NCBI GenBank assembly: GCA_977017575.1
Contig: CDRNVI010000053.1
Location: 806,001-870,000 of the forward strand
Direction: 5' to 3'
Source: Paramoeba atlantica
Lineage: Eukaryota > Discosea
Length of the DNA: 64,000 bases
Shown here: positions 1 through 9,701 of the stretch, piece by piece
Position numbering within the stretch: position 1 is the stretch's first letter
Layout of the letters: each line of letters opens with the position of its first letter
Translations under genes and position numbers: made by a program
The notes under the pieces: generated by a model
What the model saw: the letters and a program-made list of their open reading frames with translations, nothing else
The model's database searches: none
What the model was told of the DNA's origin: nothing

Positions 1-447
1 GAAGTTAAAAAAACATACAGGCGTTTAGCTGCGTTCGTACACCCTGACAAATGCACCGACTCTAGAGCCCACGAAGCCTTTTCAAAAATTGAAAAAGCGG
101 CCAAGATATTGATGGACGAGGGCACACTTTCTCGCATTCGAGACCAAATACGAAGAAAACGGTTGCGAGAGGAAGAGCTCGGAGATTTTGATCCTTCTAT
201 GCGAAATAAATCTTCAGGCACAAGATCCGCGTCAGTGTCGGATGCTCTCGAGCAGGCTAAGCAAAGGCAGGAGACAGAGACCTACAAACGCATGCTTCGT
301 GAGCAGCGTGAGCGTGCAGAACACAAAAGAAATTTGAGTCAAAGAAAACAGGAGGACAAAGTTCTCAATGAACAACTTGGCAAAAATCTACGGAATTGGA
401 AATCTCATCAGCACAAGCACTCAATTCACAGGTCTGGGTTTCTTTGA
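1..447 (+). CDS. DNAJC8: DNAJC8-like J-domain protein, 3' part only
   Basis: The reading frame is open from base 1, so the 5' end lies outside the window. The visible 148 residues begin inside a J domain: helix II, then the HPD motif (VHPDK, about residues 13-17), then helix III with KAYKLL-like spacing (EKAAKILMDEG). The remainder is a highly charged helical tail rich in Arg, Lys and Glu (QRERAEHKRNLSQRKQED), ending RSGFL. A J domain followed by a charged coiled-coil tail is the pattern of DNAJC8/SPF31, a spliceosome-associated Hsp70 cochaperone. The HPD means it should still stimulate Hsp70 ATPase. Family assignment is by pattern recognition of the J domain and tail; another small charged J protein is possible. 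The next gene follows on the same strand after about 150 bp. Confidence 0.7.
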   Translation, partial: EVKKTYRRLAAFVHPDKCTDSRAHEAFSKIEKAAKILMDEGTLSRIRDQIRRKRLREEELGDFDPSMRNKSSGTRSASVSDALEQAKQRQETETYKRMLREQRERAEHKRNLSQRKQEDKVLNEQLGKNLRNWKSHQHKHSIHRSGFL

Positions 448-601
448 TACGGTTGCTTACGCTCAATGCACGATTAGGTTAATAAAAAATGGGTTGAAAA
501 TAATTAAATTTGAAACTCACATCAAGGTGGAGCAAAAGAAAATATTTATTGACACTTAATTAGCTTTGCTTTTTTTGCTCAAGAAATTATTCTCGGAGTG
601 C

Positions 602-1246
602 ATGCCCCGCTTTTATTCTTCTCCGAATATTTTGGCTCCACACATTCGTCCTCGTAGAGCTTTTACTCTTCCCGTTATGCATACTATAGAGAAGCCATAC
701 TGGCAAAAAATCAAAGATTCTTTGGATGAGCATCATGACAGCAACTGTGCACTTTGTAAGGTAGGCTTCTTTCCCTTTTATTACTACGACGTTTTCGATT
801 TTTGCGCACCAGAAAAGGGAAAGGGCGGTTTACACGGACAACAAATTCTTCGCAAAATTTTGCCCGTTTGTTTTGATTGTCTCACTGTGTGTAACTTAGG
901 GTATGGTCCCGATACGTACCAACCACGTTTGCCTAGCGCAGTTGATCTTCACCTACAAATTGACCGCTACCTTGATCACATTAGGAAGTTTCGCGGGATT
1001 TCTGAAACAGAAGCCATGGAAGAGCTTGAAAAGACACGTGGGATTCAGGAAGACTTTTCTGACGTCGAGAAATGGGAGTACAGTGTGACGGAAGAGTTTG
1101 AACCTGTGTTGCGGAAAGGTTTGTCTACGCGCACTAGCAAAAACTACAAAGAGTCGATTCTCTCCTGTTTACTGCGGGGCGATATTAAATGCCTCAAACA
1201 GACTCATAAATTTGATAACTATTTTGCTTCACGTCCTTGGTGGTAA
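602..1246 (+). CDS. unrecognised zinc-binding protein, probably mitochondrial
   Basis: A 214-residue protein that I do not recognise. The first ATG in the open frame is at 602; the frame extends upstream without an ATG. The N-terminus (MPRFYSSPNILAPHIRPRRA) is basic, hydroxylated and free of acids, which fits a mitochondrial targeting sequence. Cysteines are paired: CALC near residue 48 and CFDCLTVC near residue 93, enough for one zinc site. Between them is an aromatic stretch (FFPFYYYDVFDFC). The C-terminal half is charged and helical and ends RPWW. A pyrimidine tract plus AG (about 565-582) lies just upstream. A mitoribosomal or other organelle protein is plausible but this is inference only. 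Confidence 0.7.
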   Translation: MPRFYSSPNILAPHIRPRRAFTLPVMHTIEKPYWQKIKDSLDEHHDSNCALCKVGFFPFYYYDVFDFCAPEKGKGGLHGQQILRKILPVCFDCLTVCNLGYGPDTYQPRLPSAVDLHLQIDRYLDHIRKFRGISETEAMEELEKTRGIQEDFSDVEKWEYSVTEEFEPVLRKGLSTRTSKNYKESILSCLLRGDIKCLKQTHKFDNYFASRPWW

Positions 1247-1653
1247 TTGAAAATTTGGCATCATGTTTGAAAATATTTCCGATCAAAATTGCATGGTAAG
1301 TTTGATCTTCACACATGTACTTATTTATTTCGCCCTTTTATAAGTGCTTCTGTTTTGTGTGAACTATATCTTATTTGAACTACCTGCTCAATATTTCCAT
1401 TGTAGAATTCCTTTTCAAGATCTATTCGAAGCCATAAGATGTTGGACTTGCTTAAAATGTCACTTGTATGGGTCGAAATGAAATGCATGATTCTTAGATC
1501 TTCCCAATAACCTTTGTTCAATTTCGAATTAGCTCTTGAATGCGCATTTTTTTCTTTTCTTGATTATCATCACACCTGATCACATACGATCTTCCCCTAC
1601 ATTTTTTCAAAGCTCTTTTTTCTTTTCTTCACCACACTCGTACTTTCTCTCCC
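1247..1653 (+). other. intergenic, RPL10 5' leader
   Basis: AT-rich spacer of about 400 bp without a convincing gene. Its last 100 bases become strongly pyrimidine-rich (TTTTTTC...CTTTTTTCTTTTCTTC...) right up to the RPL10 start codon. An AG inside the tract (about 1610-1613, CAAAG) is a candidate trans-splice acceptor. Short ORFs on the minus strand here show no protein-like features. Confidence 0.5.
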
Positions 1654-2313
1654 ATGGGTCGCCGTCCCTTCCGCTGCTACCGTATGCAAAAGAACAAGCC
1701 CTACCCCAAGAGCCGTTTCTGTCGTGGTGTCCCGGATGCCAAGCTTCGTATTTATGATATTGGCAAACGTCGAGCTGGGGTTGAGGAGTTCTCCCACACC
1801 GTCCACATCGTATCCATGGAGAAGGAGCAAATCAGCAGCGAGGCACTCGAGGCTGCGCGTATCCAGTGCAACAAGCACTTGGTGAAGACCGCTGGCAAGG
1901 ACGGGTTCCATATTCGCATCCGTGTCCACCCCTTCCATGTGCTTCGCATTAACAAGATGTTGTCCTGTGCCGGGGCAGATCGCCTGCAGCAAGGCATGCG
2001 AAAGTCCTATGGAAAGCCCATCGGGACTGCCGCCCGGGTGTCGATTGGACAAGTGCTGTTCTCCGTTCGTACAAAGCCGCAGAATGTTGTACATGCCGTG
2101 GAGGCGTGTCGCCGTGCTAAGTTTAAGTTCCCGGGGCGCCAAGTGGTGTGCACCTCCCAGTTCTGGGGGTTCACGAAAGTACCGCGAGAGGAGTTTGAGA
2201 ACGCGATGCGAAACAAGGAGGTCGTCCCGTGTGGCTCTCACGTGACGGTGGTTCGCGCGAAAGGAACGCTGAATGCGCAAAATGTGTTCGCAAAGACGGA
2301 AAGTGTGTGCTAA
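1654..2313 (+). CDS. RPL10: 60S ribosomal protein L10 (uL16)
   Basis: A 219-residue protein of normal eukaryotic RPL10 (QM) length. The start [20 protein letters not shown] is the usual RPL10 N-terminus and the body contains the expected [14 protein letters not shown] and FPGRQ segments around residues 112-175. It is a late-assembling large-subunit protein near the peptidyl transferase centre, essential for subunit joining. The gene is much more GC-rich than the spacers around it, and synonymous third positions are mostly C in the first half and mostly G in the second half (see findings). A high-expression codon bias explains the GC level but not obviously the C-to-G switch. The start codon is the ATG directly after a long pyrimidine tract. 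Confidence 0.97.
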   Translation: MGRRPFRCYRMQKNKPYPKSRFCRGVPDAKLRIYDIGKRRAGVEEFSHTVHIVSMEKEQISSEALEAARIQCNKHLVKTAGKDGFHIRIRVHPFHVLRINKMLSCAGADRLQQGMRKSYGKPIGTAARVSIGQVLFSVRTKPQNVVHAVEACRRAKFKFPGRQVVCTSQFWGFTKVPREEFENAMRNKEVVPCGSHVTVVRAKGTLNAQNVFAKTESVC

Positions 2314-2699
2314 AAAGTATCTAGCGTTTCGGAGTGGCGAAGTTCGAAGTTAGAAAGGGAAATGGGACTATCGGGAAAGTATGATTTCAGAGTACAAAAT
2401 ATGTCGTGTAGACAACTTGCGTAGCAACGTGAAGTAATATTTTCAGAATATACACATGATAGTGTTTTGAAATGCTAGTTTAAATATCGTGGTTTTACAT
2501 TCTTGTGAACTTACATGATTTAGTGTGGAATGTACTAACTCTTTACTAACGTTGAGAAACTGTTTTTTAGATACTTTATTTTTTAACCATTTTCTCGTTT
2601 CGAGGTCCCCTTCCCGGCGTCCTTCTGCGCTCTTCCGCGCCCGTAACCAACACTCCTACCGCTCGCTTACACAATCGATTCTTTCCCTTTTTTCTCCCC
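2314..2699 (+). other. intergenic RPL10 to fumarate reductase
   Basis: About 390 bp. The first part is AT-rich with no gene features; the last 120 bases are pyrimidine-rich and lead into the candidate splice acceptor at 2700-2701. A minus-strand ORF overlapping the end and the start of the next gene is a shadow. Confidence 0.5.
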
Positions 2700-2701
2700 A
2701 G
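2682..2701 (+). promoter_or_regulatory. candidate spliced-leader acceptor before fumarate reductase
   Basis: A run CTTTCCCTTTTTTCTCCCCAG ends in AG at 2700-2701, 16 bases before the ATG at 2718. This is a textbook pyrimidine tract plus AG. No intron donor or upstream coding exon is visible, so trans-splicing fits better than cis-splicing, although a 5' UTR intron cannot be excluded from sequence alone. Confidence 0.5.
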
Positions 2702-2717
2702 ACGCAGTTCTTCGACA

Positions 2718-5700
2718 ATGATTCACGCCGTAAGTAGCGCCAGCGTCTTGGAAAGAGATCCGGCTCAGTTAGCGCTTGCTCGCACTGCCCTAGCAAAGGC
2801 TCAGCTTGAGGAATCGAACCAATGCTCTCCGTCTCTGGAGCGCGCAGGGTACTCAACGCAGATTTTTCGAGGAGTGGAATTTGGTATGCGTTACGTATTG
2901 AAAGTAATTTGTGAAGCAAAATTTCGTGAACAACTTCAGAATGTCTTGGATGAGGGCATATCATTGACAGATCTTGTTTTAAACCGCTTCAACGTAAACA
3001 GCGAGGTTGCCGCTATTAACAACTTGCCCGCGGAAGGTTCTCATAAGTACTCTGCGCATATGGGTCAAGCACTAGTTGTTGCTCATCGTGTAGGAAAAGC
3101 GTCTTCTGGGGTTTTTGACATCGGGTGTGGGCCTGCTATTCAAAGACTGCGGGAATTTGTGGAGGAGCATCGCCGCTTGCCTTTGGAAGATCAGGAATGG
3201 TCCAAAATCCGTGAAACCGTCCGATACGCTTCTTTTTCTGAAGGATTTTCCGTTGACACCGCACAGGGTATCATCTTTAAAAAGCACGCCGAGGCTTCTT
3301 TGGATTTCGGAGCTCTTTCCAAAGGTTTTTGTGTAGATTACGTAATTGAAAAATTGATGGATCTTGGTTTCGTCAACAGCTTGTTTGAATGGGGAGGTGA
3401 AGTGCGAGCGTGTGGTCGTGGACCATGCGGAACTCCGTGGCGGGTAGGAATATTGCGACCTCCATCTATAGAAGAGATTTCTACAGCTAAGGATAAAAAC
3501 GAATCGGACGAAAAGAGCTACATTTCTATTTGCGAGCTTTTCGATGAAGCGCTTGCCACTTCTGGGGACTATGAAGGATTTCTTCCGAGATCAAAAATCA
3601 CCACCTCTTTCGATCCTAAAGCATTTACTTTTCTAACGCCCACGGAGCACGACATTTCACTTGTTACAGTGAAATCAACAAGTGCTATGTTTGCGGACGC
3701 TGCGGCTACTTCAGCCTTGTTGCTTGGCAAGCTATCGCAGGCTAGGCAGTTTCTCCATACCCAAGTACCCTCTTTCCCTATGCGGGACTACCTGATGTAT
3801 CTTCGAGATGGAGAGCGTCTCATTCGCAAGGGTGATGCTGGCATAGAGACTGTGGAGCTTCGAAAGCAACGACTGGAACATGTCTTGCCTAGCAAAGTGA
3901 TCGTAGTAGGCGGAGGTCTGGCAGGTCTGTCGGCCGCAATTGAGGCAGCACATTGCGGTGCAGCCGTCACATTGCTCGAAAAGACTTCCCAAGCGGGAGG
4001 AAACAGTGCAAAAGCCACCAGCGGGATCAATGGTTGGGGCACTGAACCGCAATCCGCCTTGCATATCGAAGACAGTGCGCAGCTATTTGAGCAGGACACT
4101 ATACGTTCTGCTAAGGGTGGTCTGAATGATGAGGGACTGACCAAAATGCTTTCCATCAAAAGCTCTGAAGCGATTCACTGGCTGATGAAGCAGTTCCATC
4201 TTCCTCTGCATATCCTTTCGCAGCTTGGCGGGCACAGCGTTCCCCGTACGCACCGCGTTGCTGATCAGAGCGATGGAACTCCGGTTCCCGTTGGGTACAC
4301 TATCATGCAGGCTTTAATTCGATACGCTCAGGAGGAACTTTCGACGCGTCTTGCAATTGTTTGTAACACTCACGTAACGTCTCTTATTACGGAGACCGTG
4401 GAATGCGAAAATTCAAATGAAACGTACACAGAAGTTAAGGGCGTTCGTTGTCAGTGCGAAGATGGAGTACGTGAAATAAGAGCAGACTCTGTCGTTCTAA
4501 CTACTGGCGGTTTCGGTTGCGATCATACTTCCAGTTCATTGCTCGAGGAGCATGCTCCTCACCTCACGAAAACGGCAACCACCAATGGTGATTTTACAAC
4601 AGGTGACGGTATGAAACTTGCTAAAGCGATCGGAGCATCACTCGTTGACATGGACAAAGTACAACTACATCCGACCGCCTTCGTTGATCCGAAAGATCCT
4701 TCTCATCCAACAAAATTTTTGGGGCCTGAGGCTCTCCGTGGCTCTGGTGGCATTTTGCTCAATACTCAAGGGAAACGCTTTGTGAATGAGTTGGATCTCC
4801 GTAGTAAAGTTACTCAGGCGATCCAAAGTCAAGGTGACATTTATCCCAGTTCATCATGCCATTACGCATATTGTGTTCTCAATGCAGCGGCTATTAAGAA
4901 ATTCGGGCCTGCGCAGCTGGGCTTTTACAAAAATGAAAAGGGATTCTTTCAGGATGCTGAAGATGTGTGCCAGATCAGTAAAATCATCGGATGCCCCGAA
5001 GAAACAGTACGACAAACACTTTTGGATTATGCTCATGCATGCAAGGAAGGAATATGCTCCTTGACACAAAAACGGGCCTTTCCCGTGTTGGTCGATGATG
5101 TGGGCCCTTACGTCGTGGGTGTTATTACTCCTGCTATTCACTATTGCATGGGAGGTATTCAATTCACTCCATCATGTGAGGTACAATCCACTGAGGTGAC
5201 CAGAACAGCCAACTTGAAGTCTTCTACAAAATCGATTCTTCGATTATTCGCAGCTGGGGAAGTCACCGGTGGTCTTCACGGAGGAAATCGACTGGGTGGA
5301 AATTCTCTTTTGGAATGCGTTGTCTATGGGCGTATCGCCGGTGATCGAGCCGCCGCCGTCTCACAGCGTTCCTTCCGTGGCCTCACTTCCGAGTGGCATC
5401 CCGTTGTGCTACGAGAGAGATATGAAGGTACGGAGTACGGCAAAGGCTCCGTTGTGCTTCGCTTTAATCTTCCAAGTTCTGTCCAAACTTCTGGCTTGGA
5501 GATTGGACAATTTGTTGAAATACAAGGTGAATGGAATGGGCAGGAGCTTCTTGGATATTACAGTCCAATTTCTCTTCCTAAGGAGCGAGGAGTAATTGGT
5601 CTCTTAGCGCGAACCGACAAGGGCACCTTAAGTGAGTGGGTAAATGCTCTGCACCCGGGGACTACGGTTCTCATGCGACGGAGCGGTGGACCAAAGCTTC

Positions 5701-6170
5701 ATTGTGATCCACAAGTACCTGCACTCCTATACAACAAGAAGGCTTTGCGAAGTGTTTGTATGATTGCGGGAGGAACTGGAGTTGCTCCAATGCTACAGTT
5801 AGCTCTTGCCGTGCTACGACCACCATTTTCCAGCACATTGGAGAGCCTCACACTGATTTATGCTGCCGAGACCGTCGCTGAACTCTCTTTTGCTGAGTAC
5901 TTGCGCTCTCTTGCGGAAAAGCATGCGAATTTTAAAGTGTACTTTGTCGTTCGCAACGCTCCTCCTGGGTGGACTCAGGGTGTAGGTGTAGTGGACAAAA
6001 GTATTTTAGCATCTCAGTGTCCGAAACCAGACGAGAAACTATTGGTTCTCCTTTGTGGCCCCCCAATTATGCAGCGTATCATATGGAAGAATCTTGTACA
6101 AGATGGTTACTCCGCTGATTCAATTGCTTTTGTGGATGGTACAGAGAAAGAAATGCTGGGAGATAAATAA
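2718..6170 (+). CDS. NADH-dependent fumarate reductase, ApbE-FrdA-b5 reductase fusion
   Basis: A 1150-residue fusion of three modules. Residues about 50-380 are ApbE-like (FMN transferase family), with DFGALSKGFCVDYVIEKL near 195 and an EWGGEVRACG stretch. Residues about 392-870 are a flavocytochrome-c/fumarate-reductase flavoprotein: FAD-binding VIVVGGGLAGLSAA at 393, and GEVTGGLHGGNRLGGNSLLE near 850. Residues about 895-1150 are a cytochrome-b5-reductase-like FAD/NAD domain with AGGTGVAPMLQLAL near 1018. This order and length match the soluble NADH-dependent fumarate reductase of kinetoplastids, which reduces fumarate to succinate to reoxidise NADH. The C-terminus is GDK, so there is no canonical peroxisomal/glycosomal SKL-type signal, and the N-terminus is not an obvious mitochondrial presequence, so location is open. 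Confidence 0.93.
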   Translation: MIHAVSSASVLERDPAQLALARTALAKAQLEESNQCSPSLERAGYSTQIFRGVEFGMRYVLKVICEAKFREQLQNVLDEGISLTDLVLNRFNVNSEVAAINNLPAEGSHKYSAHMGQALVVAHRVGKASSGVFDIGCGPAIQRLREFVEEHRRLPLEDQEWSKIRETVRYASFSEGFSVDTAQGIIFKKHAEASLDFGALSKGFCVDYVIEKLMDLGFVNSLFEWGGEVRACGRGPCGTPWRVGILRPPSIEEISTAKDKNESDEKSYISICELFDEALATSGDYEGFLPRSKITTSFDPKAFTFLTPTEHDISLVTVKSTSAMFADAAATSALLLGKLSQARQFLHTQVPSFPMRDYLMYLRDGERLIRKGDAGIETVELRKQRLEHVLPSKVIVVGGGLAGLSAAIEAAHCGAAVTLLEKTSQAGGNSAKATSGINGWGTEPQSALHIEDSAQLFEQDTIRSAKGGLNDEGLTKMLSIKSSEAIHWLMKQFHLPLHILSQLGGHSVPRTHRVADQSDGTPVPVGYTIMQALIRYAQEELSTRLAIVCNTHVTSLITETVECENSNETYTEVKGVRCQCEDGVREIRADSVVLTTGGFGCDHTSSSLLEEHAPHLTKTATTNGDFTTGDGMKLAKAIGASLVDMDKVQLHPTAFVDPKDPSHPTKFLGPEALRGSGGILLNTQGKRFVNELDLRSKVTQAIQSQGDIYPSSSCHYAYCVLNAAAIKKFGPAQLGFYKNEKGFFQDAEDVCQISKIIGCPEETVRQTLLDYAHACKEGICSLTQKRAFPVLVDDVGPYVVGVITPAIHYCMGGIQFTPSCEVQSTEVTRTANLKSSTKSILRLFAAGEVTGGLHGGNRLGGNSLLECVVYGRIAGDRAAAVSQRSFRGLTSEWHPVVLRERYEGTEYGKGSVVLRFNLPSSVQTSGLEIGQFVEIQGEWNGQELLGYYSPISLPKERGVIGLLARTDKGTLSEWVNALHPGTTVLMRRSGGPKLHCDPQVPALLYNKKALRSVCMIAGGTGVAPMLQLALAVLRPPFSSTLESLTLIYAAETVAELSFAEYLRSLAEKHANFKVYFVVRNAPPGWTQGVGVVDKSILASQCPKPDEKLLVLLCGPPIMQRIIWKNLVQDGYSADSIAFVDGTEKEMLGDK

Positions 6171-6595
6171 TTTGCATCCTTATTTTTCTTTCATATTTTA
6201 ACTCGGGCGTCGTTCGTTTGCTATTTTCTTGGGATCTTACTTGGCTACTCGGTAGCCAGGTTTACTCAGTAACTAAGTACTGCATTAAAGATAAACTAGA
6301 TTTATCCTTGAAGACTTTTTGGGCTACTGCTATTTGGATGCTTCCGTCGAGGGGGCTTTTTCATGGGATGCGATACATTTTCTTGTGTTCATAAGAAAAT
6401 ATCCTGTGCTAACGGCGAATTGAATTTGTTTTTGTTCCAATTTCCAGTTTTTGCAATATGGCCCATATTGCATTATGGGCCATAATGGGCCATAGAGGAT
6501 AATGCAGCATTTGTTTTTGCGTTTTTTTCAAAATTATTCTAGCGCTTAAACGTTTTTTGTACGTTGTATTTTCTTTCAATTCGCTTTTCTTTTTT
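6171..6595 (+). other. intergenic with short near-palindromes
   Basis: About 425 bp, AT-rich. Near 6453-6495 lie two overlapping near-palindromes built on ATGGGCCATA / ATGGCCCATA units, one after the other. They could form small hairpins in RNA. Nothing else recognisable. Confidence 0.45.
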
Positions 6596-6597
6596 AG
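6577..6597 (+). promoter_or_regulatory. candidate spliced-leader acceptor before TFIIIC subunit
   Basis: Pyrimidine tract ending CTTTTCTTTTTTAG (AG at 6596-6597), followed 20 bases later by the first in-frame ATG at 6618. The frame is open upstream but has no ATG, which supports 6618 as the start. Confidence 0.5.
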
Positions 6598-6617
6598 TGG
6601 CCTTCTTTTACATCTAC

Positions 6618-9437
6618 ATGGATCATGTACGTAGACGGCGGCAACGCAAACAGAGGATTTTCACTCCTGAACAATATCAAGAGCATGATCACTATATTGG
6701 TCTTGCCAATCAAGCGTACTTGCTGAGCGATTATTCACAATGTATTGCTTGTGCTCGTCGAGCCATTCAACACATTCCTAGTGCGAGTGCCTTTGAGTTA
6801 TTGCATAGCGTCTACAGAGAAAAGGGGGCCATTGAAAAATCTATGGAGTACCGCTTACTACAGGCCCACATTGACCATCGAAATGCCGAGTTATGGGAAG
6901 AATTACTTGAGTATTATCGCGGACAACCGAATGGTGCTGTAAATTATGAGTTGCATATTATTTACGTATTGGGACGACTTCTACCTCTTACAAGTGATCC
7001 AGACCAAGTTCTTAATATTGGACTATATCGGGCGAGTATGCTAACCCGAGCAGGCGAGGGTACTCGTGCTCAAACTCAATATGAGCAAATATTGCGAACA
7101 TATCCCTATCACGTAGAAGCTTACACAGAACTTGCCAATTTATACTACCATTTGGGAAATGCGCCAAAAGCCATCGCACACCTTACAAAGTATATCGAAC
7201 GTGAGATATCTCCGGAGGAAATTCCTCACATGCTGTATGCCGCTGGTATTCGTTCTGAGATTCAAACTGAGAGTGGACGTCTCTCTGACACAGTGAATGA
7301 TATTCTTCAGGTAGTTACTTACCATCGTTTAATATTAGAAGAAACACCTGCGCTTTACACAAAGTACTTAGTGGCACATACAATGCTTGCTAGCGACAAA
7401 CCTCGAGAGCACGAAACTTTATTGCAAAGATGCTTATCTAGTACATCACCTGAAGTAATGTTGGATCACTATGATCTTCTATATGACACAGCCAATGCCT
7501 TGCTTCGATTCGATCATCCTCATCTTTCAGAAATCTTACTTAAAGCACTTAGTGAAATTCCTTCTTTTGATAAGCTTCCAGAGGCTTCTCGCACTGCCCT
7601 ATATTTTTCTTTAGCTCGTTGTGCATCAGCTTTGAGTGACTCTTCCGGCATGGTAGAATTTCTTAGGCGTGTTTTGGAAAGTTCTCCCACTCACGTGGAA
7701 TCTCATTTAATGCTGGCGCAACATTACTTTTCAATTGGTGGAGGCTTGGACACGGTACTCTCTCACCTAAAGGAGTACGACGGCACAGATCCTGTACTTT
7801 CTCTTCGATTAGCTTATCATCGGGCAATATTTTTTTTACATCAGGACACGCGTGGTGTTCTACTTCCATCCGAGAGACGCCTACTGGCTCGAACTGACTT
7901 ACTCCGAATCATACAAGCTTCGCTCCGTGATCCACCCGTACACAGCTTAGTACTAGATAAGCGAAAGCGTACACGGATGGGGCAAGCAACTTCTGCTTCA
8001 GTGTATCCTTCTTCCACCATGACTATGACACAAATCGTCGATCGTGCTGGGGGTATACGAGGCGATGCTCCGTCCAGTGTGGCATCTACTTTTCATTGGG
8101 AAAGCCGACCGTTCGATCGCCCTGCTGGTGGAAAGTCACAACGTTATGACACCGCCTCGGTGCGTTCAAGTATGCCTCAATCTAATCTAGATGAGCCAAA
8201 TCATTCACTTTTTCGTTTTAATCGAAAGCAAAAGTGTACGTTCACTTCTACATCTCAGAGTACAGAGCGAAATAGACCAATGATTTCAGGTGAAGGTTCA
8301 GAAGCTAAAGCAGTTACTTCAGTTCCCGAAAAATCACGTACGGATGTTGCAAATTTGGAGGACTTAGAAGTTTTTGAGGAAATGGCAATTTTAGATAGTG
8401 TGATTGAGGATATACAACACCAAAGTGCATCTTTTGAAAGTGATCACTCTTCGAAAGCTGACCAAAATCAGGCCAACTCTGACGATTTACCGAATGAAAT
8501 AGAAGATCTGAATATTTCAAATTTGCCCCCAGCCGCATCAATAACAATTTTAAACTGGACGGACGTCAAAATTGCGCTTCCCTCAGAATCCGATTTTTTT
8601 GAAGCAATTTTTATGCTCGTTGCAACTTTTGATAACACTTCGGATCATCTATACTGGTTGACTTCTGTACAAGCAGCTCACCGATTGAAGAGCGTACAGC
8701 ACCGCGAAAATCTTTTAATGACTATTTTTCACGTAGCAATGCAAGCTGGGCATGACGGAATTGCCATGCAGCAAATCACACAACTTTTGCGCAATTCGTA
8801 CAAAGGAGTGATCTTGTGGAACAAACTCTCTGATTTATTTACCCGACTCCGTCATACTTCAGCCGTGAATGCTTTTCGCCGAATTGCCGGAAGAACTCCT
8901 AATACGTCAAATTCATTTCCCATTCAAATGTTATTGGGGCATACTTATGCGGCAGATGCCTCAATGAATCAGGTTGCACGAAGTGCAATACGCTATTATG
9001 GTGCTTTTTCTGTGTGTCCAAATGATTCACTCGCGCCATTATGCTTAGCGTTCGCCTATGCCAGATGGTGTCGTAGTCGCGCCTCTGATTTAAGGCATCG
9101 AAACGAAATGTGGCTATTAAGTTGGGGCTTTGCTGCTCGGCATCGTATCAACCGTGAAAAAGAAGCCAAAGATTTTGGGTGGCTGGAAGGAACGTATAAC
9201 ATGGCGAGAATCTCAGACTACGTGGGTCTTCAATACCTAGCATGCAAACTTTATCAAGAGGTATTGAATTCAACAAGAACGCGTTATGGAGCACGACACT
9301 ACTCTATCCCAAAGGATGATGAACGATCCTATCAAACACTGTTACGCTGTTCTGCTTTTAATTTACACGTTATTTATCGGCAAAGTGGCAATTTTGATCT
9401 TGCGCACGCAGTGCTTTGTAGATATATCGTTCTGTAA
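6618..9437 (+). CDS. GTF3C3: TFIIIC TPR subunit (GTF3C3 / Tfc4 / Sfc4-like)
   Basis: A 939-residue TPR protein. It starts with a basic patch (MDHVRRRRQRKQR), then a TPR array from about residue 25 (LANQAYLLSDYSQCIACARR) with the characteristic TFIIIC102 second repeat in which large 'LLQAHIDHRNAELWEEL' replaces a standard TPR. TPR-like helices run to about 440. A low-complexity, Ser-rich then acidic linker spans about 450-640. A second helical block (about 650-939) has the GTF3C3-type ending, with YNMARISDYVGLQYLACKLY near 860. TFIIIC binds the internal promoters of Pol III genes and recruits TFIIIB; this subunit is the TFIIIB-contacting scaffold. TFIIIC has been hard to identify in Euglenozoa, so this copy would be useful for comparison. 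Some other TPR protein is the alternative. Confidence 0.8.
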   Translation: MDHVRRRRQRKQRIFTPEQYQEHDHYIGLANQAYLLSDYSQCIACARRAIQHIPSASAFELLHSVYREKGAIEKSMEYRLLQAHIDHRNAELWEELLEYYRGQPNGAVNYELHIIYVLGRLLPLTSDPDQVLNIGLYRASMLTRAGEGTRAQTQYEQILRTYPYHVEAYTELANLYYHLGNAPKAIAHLTKYIEREISPEEIPHMLYAAGIRSEIQTESGRLSDTVNDILQVVTYHRLILEETPALYTKYLVAHTMLASDKPREHETLLQRCLSSTSPEVMLDHYDLLYDTANALLRFDHPHLSEILLKALSEIPSFDKLPEASRTALYFSLARCASALSDSSGMVEFLRRVLESSPTHVESHLMLAQHYFSIGGGLDTVLSHLKEYDGTDPVLSLRLAYHRAIFFLHQDTRGVLLPSERRLLARTDLLRIIQASLRDPPVHSLVLDKRKRTRMGQATSASVYPSSTMTMTQIVDRAGGIRGDAPSSVASTFHWESRPFDRPAGGKSQRYDTASVRSSMPQSNLDEPNHSLFRFNRKQKCTFTSTSQSTERNRPMISGEGSEAKAVTSVPEKSRTDVANLEDLEVFEEMAILDSVIEDIQHQSASFESDHSSKADQNQANSDDLPNEIEDLNISNLPPAASITILNWTDVKIALPSESDFFEAIFMLVATFDNTSDHLYWLTSVQAAHRLKSVQHRENLLMTIFHVAMQAGHDGIAMQQITQLLRNSYKGVILWNKLSDLFTRLRHTSAVNAFRRIAGRTPNTSNSFPIQMLLGHTYAADASMNQVARSAIRYYGAFSVCPNDSLAPLCLAFAYARWCRSRASDLRHRNEMWLLSWGFAARHRINREKEAKDFGWLEGTYNMARISDYVGLQYLACKLYQEVLNSTRTRYGARHYSIPKDDERSYQTLLRCSAFNLHVIYRQSGNFDLAHAVLCRYIVL

Positions 9438-9701
9438 GACCGTAAAGTAACACATTTAAACGCTTCTTGTACTATATTCTTTTTCAACACTTGAATTCTC
9501 GCCTCATATCCCTATCACGCCCTGTAGGTCAGCTTTGATTCTTAACTTTGGAAGGTATGCTATCGAATGTACTACATTGGAGGGTATATTATTTTACGTT
9601 GTTTCTTAAACTATCCGGCACTTTACTTACGGAATCCTAACACTCTAATTACAAACAACATAGTTCTTTTTGACATCATCTCCAAGCCTTTCTCTTACTT
9701 C

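Noticed and set aside
1597-2280. 227-codon minus-strand ORF opposite RPL10
   Set aside because: It is the antisense shadow of a GC-rich, well-recognised gene and has no protein-like features.
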